A program made the position numbers and the translations under genes. The notes under the pieces are model-generated. The model was not told the DNA's origin. It saw nothing but the letters and a program-made list of their open reading frames with translations, and searched no databases. Positions 42,979-51,871 of a DNA stretch of 64,000 bases are shown here, one piece after another; position 1 is the first letter of the stretch; every line of letters begins with the position of its first letter. The DNA is from CAYPHJ01 sp964410485 (GTDB taxonomy: Bacteria; Desulfobacterota; Binatia; UBA9968): the NCBI GenBank assembly GCA_964410485.1, contig CAYPHJ010000012.1:1-64000 (forward strand), written 5' to 3'.

Positions 42979-43749
42979 CTACCCTGCCCGTTCGATTTCA
43001 AAGCGTAGCTCTTCGGCTAGGGAGGGATCGAGGGTTTCTAGCTTGGCGAAGATTTCTCTGGCTTTGTCGCGGTTACCGCGAGCCAGATGGGCGAGTGCGA
43101 GATTGAAATGCGCCCGTGCGTTTTCAGGTTGAAGGCTTGTGACACAGTGAAACAGGTCGCATGCGCCAGGATACTCACCAAGCTCATACAGCGCCATCCC
43201 AAGATAAAAGTGCGCTTCGGGATCTTCCGGCAGAAGACGCATGGCTTGTTCGAGGACTTCTGCCGCTTCCGCATGCCGCGCGCAACCAATATATGCACGA
43301 CCCAAGGCGCGGTAGCTCTCACCCCTGTGCGGATCGTGGTGAATGGCATTTTTCAGCGGGGAGACCGCCTGCTCGAATTCTTCACGTTCGAGGTGCGCCA
43401 ACCCGATCTGCAGGTGAGCCTCGACAAACTCGGGCTCGATGCGGATCGCCTCACGAAATGCAGCCAGAGCTTCTTCATGCCGGCCCAACCTCGCGTACGT
43501 AAACCCCAGATTCGTATGCGCCTGGACGAGTGCGGGTTTGAGGCGAATCGCCTCATGATAAGCAGCTAACGCGTGTTCGTAGTCGTGTTGCCCGACGTAG
43601 GCGTTGGCGAGATTGTAATGCGCCTCTGCTAAGTCCGGTTGTTCTTTGACGATTTCCTGAAACGCTGTGATCGCCTCGGCTAGCCGTCCTTCTTGAAGCA
43701 GGCGAAAACCATCGGCGAACTGAAAAGGGGGCACTTCATACCTCGTCAT
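42979..43749 (-). CDS. tetratricopeptide repeat protein
   Basis: A 256-residue protein made of about seven TPR units (for example AEAHYNLANAYVGQHDYEHA and AHTNLGFTYARLGRHEEALA), a scaffold for protein contacts. It lacks a signal peptide and a catalytic domain. The probable ATG at 43749 lies inside a dispersed repeat: the reading frame continues upstream through a repeat-encoded SRLKHAGMT word, so the native start may have been replaced. No strong ribosome site was found. Confidence 0.82.
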   Translation of the reverse strand: MTRYEVPPFQFADGFRLLQEGRLAEAITAFQEIVKEQPDLAEAHYNLANAYVGQHDYEHALAAYHEAIRLKPALVQAHTNLGFTYARLGRHEEALAAFREAIRIEPEFVEAHLQIGLAHLEREEFEQAVSPLKNAIHHDPHRGESYRALGRAYIGCARHAEAAEVLEQAMRLLPEDPEAHFYLGMALYELGEYPGACDLFHCVTSLQPENARAHFNLALAHLARGNRDKAREIFAKLETLDPSLAEELRFEIERAG

Positions 43750-44075
43750 TCCCGCATGCTTTAAACGGGAGTCCAGCCCCTCGATACGCCACCAAAACGT
43801 GGCTACTCGGGGAATCGGAAATAAAGAGGCCGCCCGCCCTGAGTAGACCGCAAGGTTGTATCGAAGGGGAGTGACGTCTTCCTGATCCTTCACTTCGTTC
43901 AGGATGACAGTCCTGATATGTGGGGCTAGGGCGAGTGCTCATTTTCATCGTCTGTGGGCGTGCGTAAGACCATGAAACACTTCGTGGCCCCTTCATGGTG
44001 ATGCGTATCTTCACTTCTCTGATTACGGTTGTACCGCTCTAGGTTCATAGTCGTTGTCGACTGAACACTGGCTGA
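43750..44075. repeat. 326-nt composite repeat spacer
   Basis: It contains three dispersed units in a row: a CCCCTCGATACGCC...CTACTCGGGGAAT unit (43770-43870), a GATCCTTCACTTCGTTCAGG unit (43886-43912) and a CATTTTCATCG...GAAACACTTCGTGG unit (43940-43987). The same units recur at 48.2-48.6 kb. No gene is evident. Confidence 0.75.
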
Positions 44076-45152
44076 TTACAGCAATCGACCGTCCGGCATG
44101 TGTGGAAAGGCACTCATTTCATGCGGCAGAGTTGCAGGCTGCGCCGCGCAAACGTAGCTCGAGTTCAACTGATCGACCTGGGTCACTCCCAACAAACCCA
44201 TATCGATCACCAGCTCTTCTTCGAGCAACTCAAGAACTCGCACCAATCCAGCGGCGCCTCCCGCGGCTAGCCCCCATCCTTGAAGCTTGCCGATCGTCAC
44301 GGCCTTGGCTCCCAGGGCCAGAGCCTTAAGGACATCCGTCCCGCGCAGGATGCTTCCATCCAGGAGAATTTCCGCATTGCCCGCTGCCGCTTCGACGATT
44401 TCGGGAAGAACATCGATGGTGCCACGACCGTGATCGAGCTGCCGCCCGCCGTGGTTTGACACATAGATTACATCAACACCGTGATCGATCGCGACCTTGG
44501 CATCTTCTGCTGTCGCGACTCCCTTTAAAATAAAAGGCAGGCGGGCCATTTTCTTAATCGCGTCCATCATTTCCCAAGTCAACATTGCTTGATAGAGGCG
44601 ATTAGACTCCACGCGCTTGCTCGGAGGCAACCAGCGATTCATCATCTGACGCTCGCGGCGGCTATAGTGGGCGGTATCCACGGTCAAACAGAGCGCCTTA
44701 TATCCGGCCTCTTTAGCGCGCTGAATGATTTCTTCACACCAGTTTAAACCGCCCCGGATATACAGTTGAAAGATTTTCGGGTGGTCTGTGCTGGCGGCGA
44801 TCTCCTCGAGACTCGGTTGTGTGACAGAGCTGACGAAATTCATCGTGCCAAATTGCGCCGCAGCTTTGGCAACAGCCACTCCGCCTTCAGGTGTGATGGT
44901 CTGCAAAGATCCAATGGGTGCTAACATCACGGGAATACGCAGTTTCTGACCCAGAAAAGTAGTAGAAGTATCGATCTTGGAGACATCCACCAGCACGCGC
45001 GGCCGTAGCGCCAAACTGTCGAACCCGAGGCGGTTTCGCCGCATCGTAGTCTCCGACTCTGCCCCGCCGCTCAGATAGTCCCACACGTCCTGCGTGAGGT
45101 TGCGCCGCGCCGCCAGAATGATTTCTTGATTCGTGACGAACTCGAGAGCCAT
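44076..45152 (-). CDS. FMN-dependent alpha-hydroxy acid dehydrogenase/oxidase
   Basis: A 358-residue TIM-barrel flavoprotein of the lactate/glycolate oxidase family. SNHGGRQLD carries the catalytic histidine and arginine; LAPIGSLQTITPEGGVA and LDGSILRGTDVLKALALGA bind FMN. The oxidised substrate may be lactate, glycolate or another 2-hydroxy acid. The membrane loop of LldD-type quinone-linked enzymes is not obvious. GGAGG lies upstream of the ATG. Confidence 0.9.
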   Translation of the reverse strand: MALEFVTNQEIILAARRNLTQDVWDYLSGGAESETTMRRNRLGFDSLALRPRVLVDVSKIDTSTTFLGQKLRIPVMLAPIGSLQTITPEGGVAVAKAAAQFGTMNFVSSVTQPSLEEIAASTDHPKIFQLYIRGGLNWCEEIIQRAKEAGYKALCLTVDTAHYSRRERQMMNRWLPPSKRVESNRLYQAMLTWEMMDAIKKMARLPFILKGVATAEDAKVAIDHGVDVIYVSNHGGRQLDHGRGTIDVLPEIVEAAAGNAEILLDGSILRGTDVLKALALGAKAVTIGKLQGWGLAAGGAAGLVRVLELLEEELVIDMGLLGVTQVDQLNSSYVCAAQPATLPHEMSAFPHMPDGRLL

Positions 45153-45227
45153 GATTTCTCTTTCCTCCGCTGAGTTTTGGCGTAGACACTATCCAATGTA
45201 GCTGAAGGGTGTCAAACAAGCGCGAAA

Positions 45228-45314
45228 AGAATGGAGTGTTGAAGTACTGGAGTATCGGAGTACTGGTTTTTAGAGCATCACTCCATTACTCCAGCACCCC
45301 AGTGCTCCAGGAGT
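45228..45314. repeat. GGAGTACTGGAG inverted repeat
   Basis: Arm GGAGTGTTGAAGTACTGGAG is followed after TTTTTAGAGCATC by CTCCATTACTCCAGC and CTCCAGGAG, so the DNA or RNA can fold into a long imperfect hairpin. It lies between the hydroxyacid dehydrogenase and ilvD, close to the ilvD stop. Confidence 0.75.
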
Positions 45315-46988
45315 TCAAACCGTCACCGCGCCTTCGGAAGCCGATGACACGAGCTTGGCATACTTGGCCATCACTCCCGTATTGTATCGGGGTGGCGGGG
45401 CAGACCACTGCCGTAGCCGGGTGCTGAGTTCTTGCTCCGAGATCTCAAGATCAAGCCGGCGCGCGTTGATATCGAAAATAATCGAGTCACCGTCGCGGAC
45501 TGCGGCAATGGGACCACCCCGAGCCGCTTCCGGCGCCACATGGCCGGCCATGAGACCGTGCGTCGCGCCGGAGAACCGCCCGTCGGTTAGCAGCGCGACG
45601 GAATCACCCAAGCCGGCACCGACCAGGGCAGCCGTAACCCCAAGCATCTCGCGCATCCCGGGCCCGCCCTTGGGTCCTTCATAGCGAATGACGACAACGT
45701 CATTCGCGTTGATTCTTCCCATCTGCACTGCCTGGAATGCGTCCTCTTCACGATCGAAAACGCGAGCAGGGCCCTTGTGAATCAGTCGCTCATGCCCGGC
45801 AACTTTGACAACGCAGCCCTCTGGAGCCAGATTGCCTTTCAAAATCACCAATCCTCCTGTCGGCTTGAGCGGGTTAGAGATAGGCCTGACCACTTCCTGA
45901 CCGGCCGTTTCCTTTGCCGCTTGTGCCGCTTCCCCGACCGTCCTTCCGCTCACCGTCATGGCGTCGCGGTGAAGCAAACCTGCTTCCGCGAGTCTCTTGG
46001 CTACGAGTTGAATGCCTCCCGCTGCGTAAAGGTCATTGGCGACAAAACGACCGCCGGGCTTGAGATCGGCGATGAGCGGCGTGCGTGAACTGATGCGATC
46101 AAAGTCATCGATCGTGAGTTCCACGCCGGCTTCGCGCGCGATTGCAAGCAAGTGCAGAACCGCATTCGTGGAGCCACCGGTTGCCGCCACGGCGGCAATA
46201 GCATTTTCAATGGATTTGCGTGTGAGGATCTGCGATGGGCGAAGATCTTTCCGCAGCAACTCGACCACCAGCTTGCCGGCATTAAATGCGGCCTCGTCCT
46301 TTTCCACAACTGTGGCCGGGATACCGTTGCTGCCCATCGGCGAGATACCGAGAAATTCCATAACCGTAGACATGGTATTGGCGGTAAACTGACCACCGCA
46401 CGCGCCCGCTCCCGGGCAAGCCGCATTTTCCACGGCCTTGAAGTGCTCTTCTTTGATTCTGCCGCTGCTAAATGCTCCTACTGCTTCAAAAACATCCTGG
46501 ATCGTGAGAGTGCTGTCGCCGAGATGGCCGGGCGCAATCGACCCGCCGTAGAGCGCAAGACCGGGGATATCGAGGCGCGCCAGCGCCATCACCACGCCGG
46601 GGTTAGTCTTGTCGCAACCCGAGAGACACACCAGAGCGTCGAAGTGATTGCCGCGCGCGACAAGCTCGATGGAGTCCGCTATCACCTCACGGCTGATGAG
46701 CGAGCACTTCATGCCTTCCACGCCCATGCTGATGCCATCAGAAATGGAGACCGTGTTAAACTCCATCGGTGTCGCGCCGGCCGCGCGAATGCCTTCTTTG
46801 ACTTTGGCCGCAAGACGACGCAAGTGAAAATTACACGGACCAATCTCGATCCAGGTGTTGGCGACACCGATGATCGGCCGTGATAAATCCTCATCGGTAA
46901 AACCCACGGCTTTGAGCATCGCGCGGGATGGCGCGCGGTCTGGACCGTCGGTAATCACACGACTTCGCGGCTTCAAATGTTCATCCAT
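45315..46988 (-). CDS. ilvD: dihydroxy-acid dehydratase
   Basis: A 557-residue Fe-S dehydratase of valine, isoleucine and pantothenate synthesis. CLSGCDKTNPG and CPGAGACGGQFTANTM hold cluster cysteines, and the C-terminal GRFSGATHG block is complete. AAGGAGATG precedes the ATG. It stands alone without other ilv genes. Related sugar-acid dehydratases exist, but length and motifs favour IlvD. Confidence 0.96.
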   Translation of the reverse strand: MDEHLKPRSRVITDGPDRAPSRAMLKAVGFTDEDLSRPIIGVANTWIEIGPCNFHLRRLAAKVKEGIRAAGATPMEFNTVSISDGISMGVEGMKCSLISREVIADSIELVARGNHFDALVCLSGCDKTNPGVVMALARLDIPGLALYGGSIAPGHLGDSTLTIQDVFEAVGAFSSGRIKEEHFKAVENAACPGAGACGGQFTANTMSTVMEFLGISPMGSNGIPATVVEKDEAAFNAGKLVVELLRKDLRPSQILTRKSIENAIAAVAATGGSTNAVLHLLAIAREAGVELTIDDFDRISSRTPLIADLKPGGRFVANDLYAAGGIQLVAKRLAEAGLLHRDAMTVSGRTVGEAAQAAKETAGQEVVRPISNPLKPTGGLVILKGNLAPEGCVVKVAGHERLIHKGPARVFDREEDAFQAVQMGRINANDVVVIRYEGPKGGPGMREMLGVTAALVGAGLGDSVALLTDGRFSGATHGLMAGHVAPEAARGGPIAAVRDGDSIIFDINARRLDLEISEQELSTRLRQWSAPPPRYNTGVMAKYAKLVSSASEGAVTV

Positions 46989-47064
46989 GAAAAAACATCT
47001 CCTTTAGCGACTAAACACAAGAGTTAACAATGACGCTTGCAGTTTTGCAAGCAGCGGAACAAAC

Positions 47065-47155
47065 ATAGAAACGGAGTATTGGAGTACTGGAGAATTGGTT
47101 TTCAAATCCAACATTCCATGACTCCACCACTCCAGTACTCCGGTTTTCGCCTGTT
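47065..47155. repeat. GGAGTACTGGAG inverted repeat
   Basis: GGAGTATTGGAGTACTGGAG and, after a TTTTCAAATCC loop, CTCCACCACTCCAGTACTCC form a hairpin of roughly 30-nt arms upstream of a secreted-protein gene. Confidence 0.78.
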
Positions 47156-47196
47156 ACTGCGCTTTGGTTTCTCAACAGATTTGTTACCTTGTAGGG

Positions 47197-47799
47197 ATGC
47201 TTCTCACTAATATCCGCGCGTTCGTTGTCCTGGCGGCATTTAGCCTGACTTTTGTGTTGCCAGCGGCGTCTCAGCTGACGCAACAGAAGGCCGATCACTT
47301 ACAGCAGAAAATCGAGGCGATCGCCGACAATGCGGCAGCCGAGCCGGTCCGGAAAAAACAAACGGTCGTTAGCCAGGAAGAGGTTAATTCGTATCTTGCT
47401 TTTCACGCCAAGGAGAAACTCGCCAACGGGTTGTCACAGCCCGAAATTAATCTGCTGGGCGGCAACCGAATTAGCGGGTACATCGTTGTAGATATCGACG
47501 AGTTCAAGAGGCAGCGCGGGTCGCGCGGTGTCACCGACCCATTCTTTTATCTCTCCGGCAAAGCCCCAATCAGGGCGCGCGGTCTTCTTCACTCACAGAA
47601 CGGTCGCGGTCAGTTTCAACTTGAATCGGCGGAAGTTCACGGCTTTCCGCTGCCTAACCAGGTTGTGCAAGAACTCGTGAGCTTCTTTTCGCGCACCCCC
47701 GAGAACCCACAAGGCGTTCGCATCGACAGTCCGTTCGATTTACCGGCTAAAATCCGCCATGTGACGATCGAACCGGGCGAAGCCTTGATCGTACAATAG
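47197..47799 (+). CDS. secreted protein of unknown function, 200 aa
   Basis: A 200-residue protein with an N-terminal signal peptide (hydrophobic core and cleavage near PAASQ). The rest is mixed alpha/beta: a region of EEVNSYLAFHAKEKL, then a beta-rich segment and PLPNQVVQELVSFFSRT. It resembles exported lipid-binding-like proteins of unknown role, but no family is assigned. The ATG at 47197 has only weak GGG upstream. Confidence 0.65.
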   Translation: MLLTNIRAFVVLAAFSLTFVLPAASQLTQQKADHLQQKIEAIADNAAAEPVRKKQTVVSQEEVNSYLAFHAKEKLANGLSQPEINLLGGNRISGYIVVDIDEFKRQRGSRGVTDPFFYLSGKAPIRARGLLHSQNGRGQFQLESAEVHGFPLPNQVVQELVSFFSRTPENPQGVRIDSPFDLPAKIRHVTIEPGEALIVQ

Positions 47800-48661
47800 C
47801 CCACCGGGCTTGAGGACGTTCGAGGTTCGAAGTTTCCCTCCACTCCCGATCCTGCTTTCGTCGCGCCAAGAGCACCAAGGCCGCCAAAAAGATTCGATTT
47901 TTGTTGGGCGCCCTGCGCCTAGCGGCTTCTCTCTGCGATCCTTGTAATTGTCTGAGAATTTTTGCGGCCCGCGCAAATTTCTGAGCGAAGGCCGGCAAGT
48001 CAGCGAATCAACGAGTACAAACGATTACACCACGAAGCGCACGAAGGCCACGAAGTTTCGGAACTTAATTATCTCAAACTTCTTTGCTGCGTGCTCTTCG
48101 TGACCTCCTTCGAAAATCGGGGTGGAGAGGGAGTGAACGGACAGCGGCCCCAGAGCGGTCACCCGCGTATGCTTCACAGGGCCGTACCCCCTCGATACGC
48201 GATCTCGGAAGATCACTACTCGGGGACACGGCATCCCCTTCCGATTCCCCGAGTAGCGCGAAGCGCGTAGCGAGGGCAGGGAATGCCGGACCTTCTCGAT
48301 ATTGGCGTTGGGGTAATGGGCTGCCTCGATTTTCATCCTCTGCGGGCGAGCGTAAGCTAATGAAACACTCCTTCGAAAGTGGGTTTAGGGTGGCGCCATA
48401 TAATTCCCGTGCCCTGGACACCGGCTGTCATTCTGAGGAGAGCCGCGACGAAGAATCTGCTTTCTTCTTCGAAACGGAACAAGAAACATAAAAGCAGATC
48501 CTTCACTTCCGTTCAGGATGACAGTCCTGCGGTGGGACAGATGACAATCGTGAGGGTACTTTCATCGTGTCTGGGCGAGCGTAACATCATGAAACACTTC
48601 GTGGTGAGGTGTGTCGGTTTTCGACTTTGGTTGCGGCTCTGCCGCGCTAGGTTCTTTGCGA
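47800..48661. repeat. 862-nt repeat-only spacer
   Basis: No gene was found. It contains, in order, a CGCCAAGAGCACCAAGG / CACGAAGCGCACGAAGG unit (47870-48060), a CCCTCGATACGC...GAGTAGCGCGAAGCGCGTAG unit (48186-48275), two TTTTCAT...GAAACACT units (48327-48375 and 48557-48608), and GTCATTCTGAGG and GATCCTTCACTTCCG units (48426-48532). Confidence 0.8.
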
Positions 48662-49954
48662 TTAGAATCGTCTTTTGTCTTTGTTTTCTTTTTCGCCCTC
48701 GCCCTCTGGGAGAGGGCGAGGAGTGAGGGAAGGTGGCTTGGCCAGTAACATGCACAACGTGGCAAGCAAACTAACGAGCGCAAATATTCCAAATGCGATT
48801 GTGTAGCTGTTTGTAATATCGAAGAGAAATCCGGCAACGATGGGGCCCAGAAACGTTCCGACCGTTTGGACTGAGCGACTCATGCCTTGAATCGTTGCAA
48901 AAGCCCGCGTCCCGAAGTAGTCGGCTCGAATGGGTTCCTGCAACGCGGCCAGACCTCCATAGGAAAACGAATAAATCACCATGAAAGGCGTGAAAATCAG
49001 GGGCTCGGCCGTCCAGCCCATCAAAAATACGGAGACTGCCAACGAAAGTAGCAGCGCCATTACGAGCCGGCGCTTGTCCAATAGATCTCCGAGCCAGCCC
49101 ATTCCGAGGCGGGCCGGCGCACCGATTAGCGCGGAGATCCCCAGGAGCCCGCTGGCGGCTTCGGTACTCCAACCCCGATCGACTAGCAGAATAACAAAAT
49201 GGACCGACACTCCTTCAGTCACCATGTGACGCAGGGCCATCGCGGTCGAGAGCGTCCAAAACGATCTCGTCCGCATCGCTTCGCTTAACGTAAATTGTGG
49301 ATCGGTAAAGATCTGTATTGCATGGCTGGCCGTTTCTTGCTGGACGGGGCCGTGATTGTCTCGAGCTTCCTCCTCCACGTAGATGCGCCGAATCAACCAC
49401 GCCATAGGAAAGCCGACCATTAAAAGAATCACTGCCGATGTCGCTGCGGCCGTTCGCCAGCCCCAGACACTAATCATCCAACCCACCAGGGGCACCAATG
49501 GCCCGGAGATGCCCGGCCCCATTCGAAAGATGCCAAAAGCCAGACTCCTTCGCTCGCGAAAAACCTTCGCGATCAGGACGCTGATCGGCATGTTGTAACC
49601 CAAGCTGGAGCCAAGGACGATGCCAAGAACGATGACGATGTAAAGCATGGGCAGTGAGTTCACCAGGCTGAGCGAAAAAAAACCCAGGGCACAGATGATG
49701 AGGCCAATAAAGATCATCCGGTGCGCGCCCACCCGATCGGTGAGAAATCCCTCGATGGGACCCAAAAGTCCGGATTCGATGCGGGCAAGCGAAAACGCGC
49801 CTGAAATCGCCGTTCGGCTCCAACCAAACTCGCGCTCGAAGGAAGGAAAATAAGCGCTCATGCCAAAGTAGCTAAACCCGGTGTTGACGGCATGCGTCAT
49901 ACAGCCGGCGATCACGAGCCACCATTTGCGCTCCATAGAAGCCATGTTAAACAT
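48662..49954 (-). CDS. MFS transporter (OFA/MCT-like)
   Basis: A 430-residue major facilitator with 12 hydrophobic helices. DRVGAHRMIFIG between helices 2 and 3 and GDLLDKRRLVMALL in the second half are the family loops. It resembles bacterial MFS carriers of monocarboxylates or oxalate/formate antiporters, but the substrate is unknown. The last about 20 residues (SLTPRPLPEGEGEKENKDKR) are encoded by a dispersed palindromic repeat, so the native C-terminus seems replaced. The start is uncertain: ATG at 49954, 49945 or 49936. Confidence 0.87.
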   Translation of the reverse strand: MFNMASMERKWWLVIAGCMTHAVNTGFSYFGMSAYFPSFEREFGWSRTAISGAFSLARIESGLLGPIEGFLTDRVGAHRMIFIGLIICALGFFSLSLVNSLPMLYIVIVLGIVLGSSLGYNMPISVLIAKVFRERRSLAFGIFRMGPGISGPLVPLVGWMISVWGWRTAAATSAVILLMVGFPMAWLIRRIYVEEEARDNHGPVQQETASHAIQIFTDPQFTLSEAMRTRSFWTLSTAMALRHMVTEGVSVHFVILLVDRGWSTEAASGLLGISALIGAPARLGMGWLGDLLDKRRLVMALLLSLAVSVFLMGWTAEPLIFTPFMVIYSFSYGGLAALQEPIRADYFGTRAFATIQGMSRSVQTVGTFLGPIVAGFLFDITNSYTIAFGIFALVSLLATLCMLLAKPPSLTPRPLPEGEGEKENKDKRRF

Positions 49955-50517
49955 CGCTGCGTAAAATCAGGGCAGGTTAACCGAAAAAGATCAGCGGGAA
50001 AAGACAGGGACCACCCGACGACAAATAGAAAATTCGAAGCACGAAATTCGAAGTTCGAAACAAATTCAAATGACCAAACAGCAAAAATTTCAAACAATCC
50101 GAGTTTTGGTTTTCGTACAATTTGATTTTGTTTCGGATTTCGTGCTTCGGATTTCGGAATTTGTTCTCGGGTTGGCTGCGAAGGAGTAGGGGGGCATTGA
50201 ATACTTTGCGTCACTGCTGTCCAAAATAGATAAAAGTTCCGTGGCTGGAGATTGATTTGCCTATGATATTTTGGAGTTTTTGTCATTTTTAAATCGCGGC
50301 CTTCGTGAAATTTTGTTCGCTGACCGCTAGGAAAATCCCGCCTGATCCCCCTTTTTCCAAAGGGGGAAATCTCTAATGAGGACCGTTTCCCCTCTTTGGA
50401 AAAGCATGCCCTGAGCGTGGTCGAAGGGAGGGGCCAGGGGAGATTTTGGACAAGAGTGACGTTGCGTCTTGGGGCTATCTGCGATATTTCCTAAGAACCA
50501 CCGTGACGAGGTGAATC
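49955..50517. repeat. 563-nt spacer with two repeat families
   Basis: 50025-50175 is an AATTCGAAGTTCGAAAC...GTTTCGGATTTCGTGC inverted element with a central CAAATGACCAAACAGC core. 50335-50455 carries CCCCCTTTTTCCAAAGGGGG and GGAAAAGCATGCCCTGAG words. No gene is seen between the MFS and methyltransferase genes. Confidence 0.75.
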
Positions 50518-51681
50518 ATGAAACGGAGCACGAATCGCATTTTGACCACACACTGCGGGAGTTTGGCGCGTCCGAAAGAGTTGCTCGATCTTATGAAGGC
50601 AAAACTCAACGGCGAAACCTACGACGAAAATGCCTACGCCCGGCGCGTTCAGAATGCCATAGCCGAGGTTGTTCGCAAACAAGCTGACTGCGGCGTCGAT
50701 GTTGTGACCGACGGCGAGCAGGCAAAGCCCGGATTCTACGCCTACGTGCGCGAGCGCCTCGCTGGTTTTGAACCGAAGGGCACGCAACGAGGCTCGTGGA
50801 AGCAATGGGCGGCGGAAGTGGATGCCTTCCCGGAGTACTATGAACAATACTTCAGCCGGCGCATGATGGGGGCAAGCATAGCACCGCGCACTCCGATGGT
50901 CTGCACCGGTCCGGTCAGTTATCGCGGCCAATTGGTGATTCAGAAAGACATCGAGAATCTGAAGGCCGCTCTTGCTTCCGTGAAGGTCGAAGAAGCGTTC
51001 ATGCCGGCAGTGGCACCGAGCGGCGTCGGTACCAATGAGTACTACCGGACCGATGAAGAATATCTGCAAGCCGTCGCCGATGCGCTGCGCACTGAATACC
51101 AGGCCATCGTCGACGCCGGATTCATCCTGCAGATCGACGATCCCTGGCTAACCGAAGTGCACAGCCATGATCCATCTCTGAGCTCTGCCGAGCGGCGCAA
51201 GATCGGCGAGAGATCTATCGAAGCGCTAAATCATGCGCTCCGGGGCATCGCGCTCGAAACAATCCGTTTCCACACCTGCTATGGAATCAACGAGGGGCCG
51301 CGCGTCCATGACGCCCCGCTAAAGGACATCGTTGATCTTATCTTGAAAGTTAATGCCGGCGCGTTTCTGTTTGAAGCTGCCAATGCGCGCCACGAGCACG
51401 AGTACCATGTTTGGGAAACAGTGAAGTTGCCCGAAGGTAAAGTTATCATCCCGGGCGTGATCACTCATGCCAGCAATATCGTCGAACATCCGGAGCTAAT
51501 CGCCGAGCGAATCAGCCGCTACGCCAAGCTGGTGGGACGAGAAAACGTCATTGCCGGCTCAGATTGCGGCTTCTCTTCGCAGGCAACGTACAACCCGGAG
51601 GTCCATCCAACGGTGGTATGGGCCAAGTTCCAGGCGATGGCGGAAGGCGCGCGCCTGGCAACGAAACAGTTGTGGAACTGA
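50518..51681 (+). CDS. MetE-like (cobalamin-independent methionine synthase family) methyltransferase
   Basis: A 387-residue protein matching only the C-terminal catalytic barrel of MetE. HTCYG and SDCGF hold the zinc-binding His and Cys residues, and DGEQAK and DDPWL are family blocks. Short MetE relatives act as core methionine synthases or as thiol alkyltransferases such as epoxyalkane:CoM transferase. GAGGTGA lies five bases before the ATG. The substrate is not determined. Confidence 0.85.
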   Translation: MKRSTNRILTTHCGSLARPKELLDLMKAKLNGETYDENAYARRVQNAIAEVVRKQADCGVDVVTDGEQAKPGFYAYVRERLAGFEPKGTQRGSWKQWAAEVDAFPEYYEQYFSRRMMGASIAPRTPMVCTGPVSYRGQLVIQKDIENLKAALASVKVEEAFMPAVAPSGVGTNEYYRTDEEYLQAVADALRTEYQAIVDAGFILQIDDPWLTEVHSHDPSLSSAERRKIGERSIEALNHALRGIALETIRFHTCYGINEGPRVHDAPLKDIVDLILKVNAGAFLFEAANARHEHEYHVWETVKLPEGKVIIPGVITHASNIVEHPELIAERISRYAKLVGRENVIAGSDCGFSSQATYNPEVHPTVVWAKFQAMAEGARLATKQLWN

Positions 51682-51689
51682 GATAAGGA

Positions 51690-51870
51690 TCTAACCGCAA
51701 AGACCGCAAGGAACACAAAGACATCTTTTTGTCGCGCCAAGAGCACCAAGCACGCAAAGAAGATTCGATTTTCTTGGGCGCCCTGCGCCTCAGAAAAATT
51801 CTTTGCGTTCTTTGCGTTCTTTGCGGTTAACTTCTTGTCCGCCTTTGCGCTTAGCGCTCTGCGCTTTGCT
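51690..51870. repeat. CGCAAAGACCGCAAGG inverted repeat
   Basis: AACCGCAAAGACCGCAAGG at the left and TTCTTTGCGGTTAAC at the right form long arms around a CGCCAAGAGCACCAAGC... core. The same architecture recurs at 54125-54350. Confidence 0.8.
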
Positions 51871-51871
51871 C

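Noticed and set aside
46152..46883. 243-codon open frame on the plus strand
   Set aside because: It is antisense to ilvD, which is complete and well matched.
47800..48661. Possible CRISPR array or rRNA-like region from the dense repeats
   Set aside because: Repeats are of different families, are imperfect, and lack regular spacing with unique spacers; no cas gene or rRNA sequence is present.
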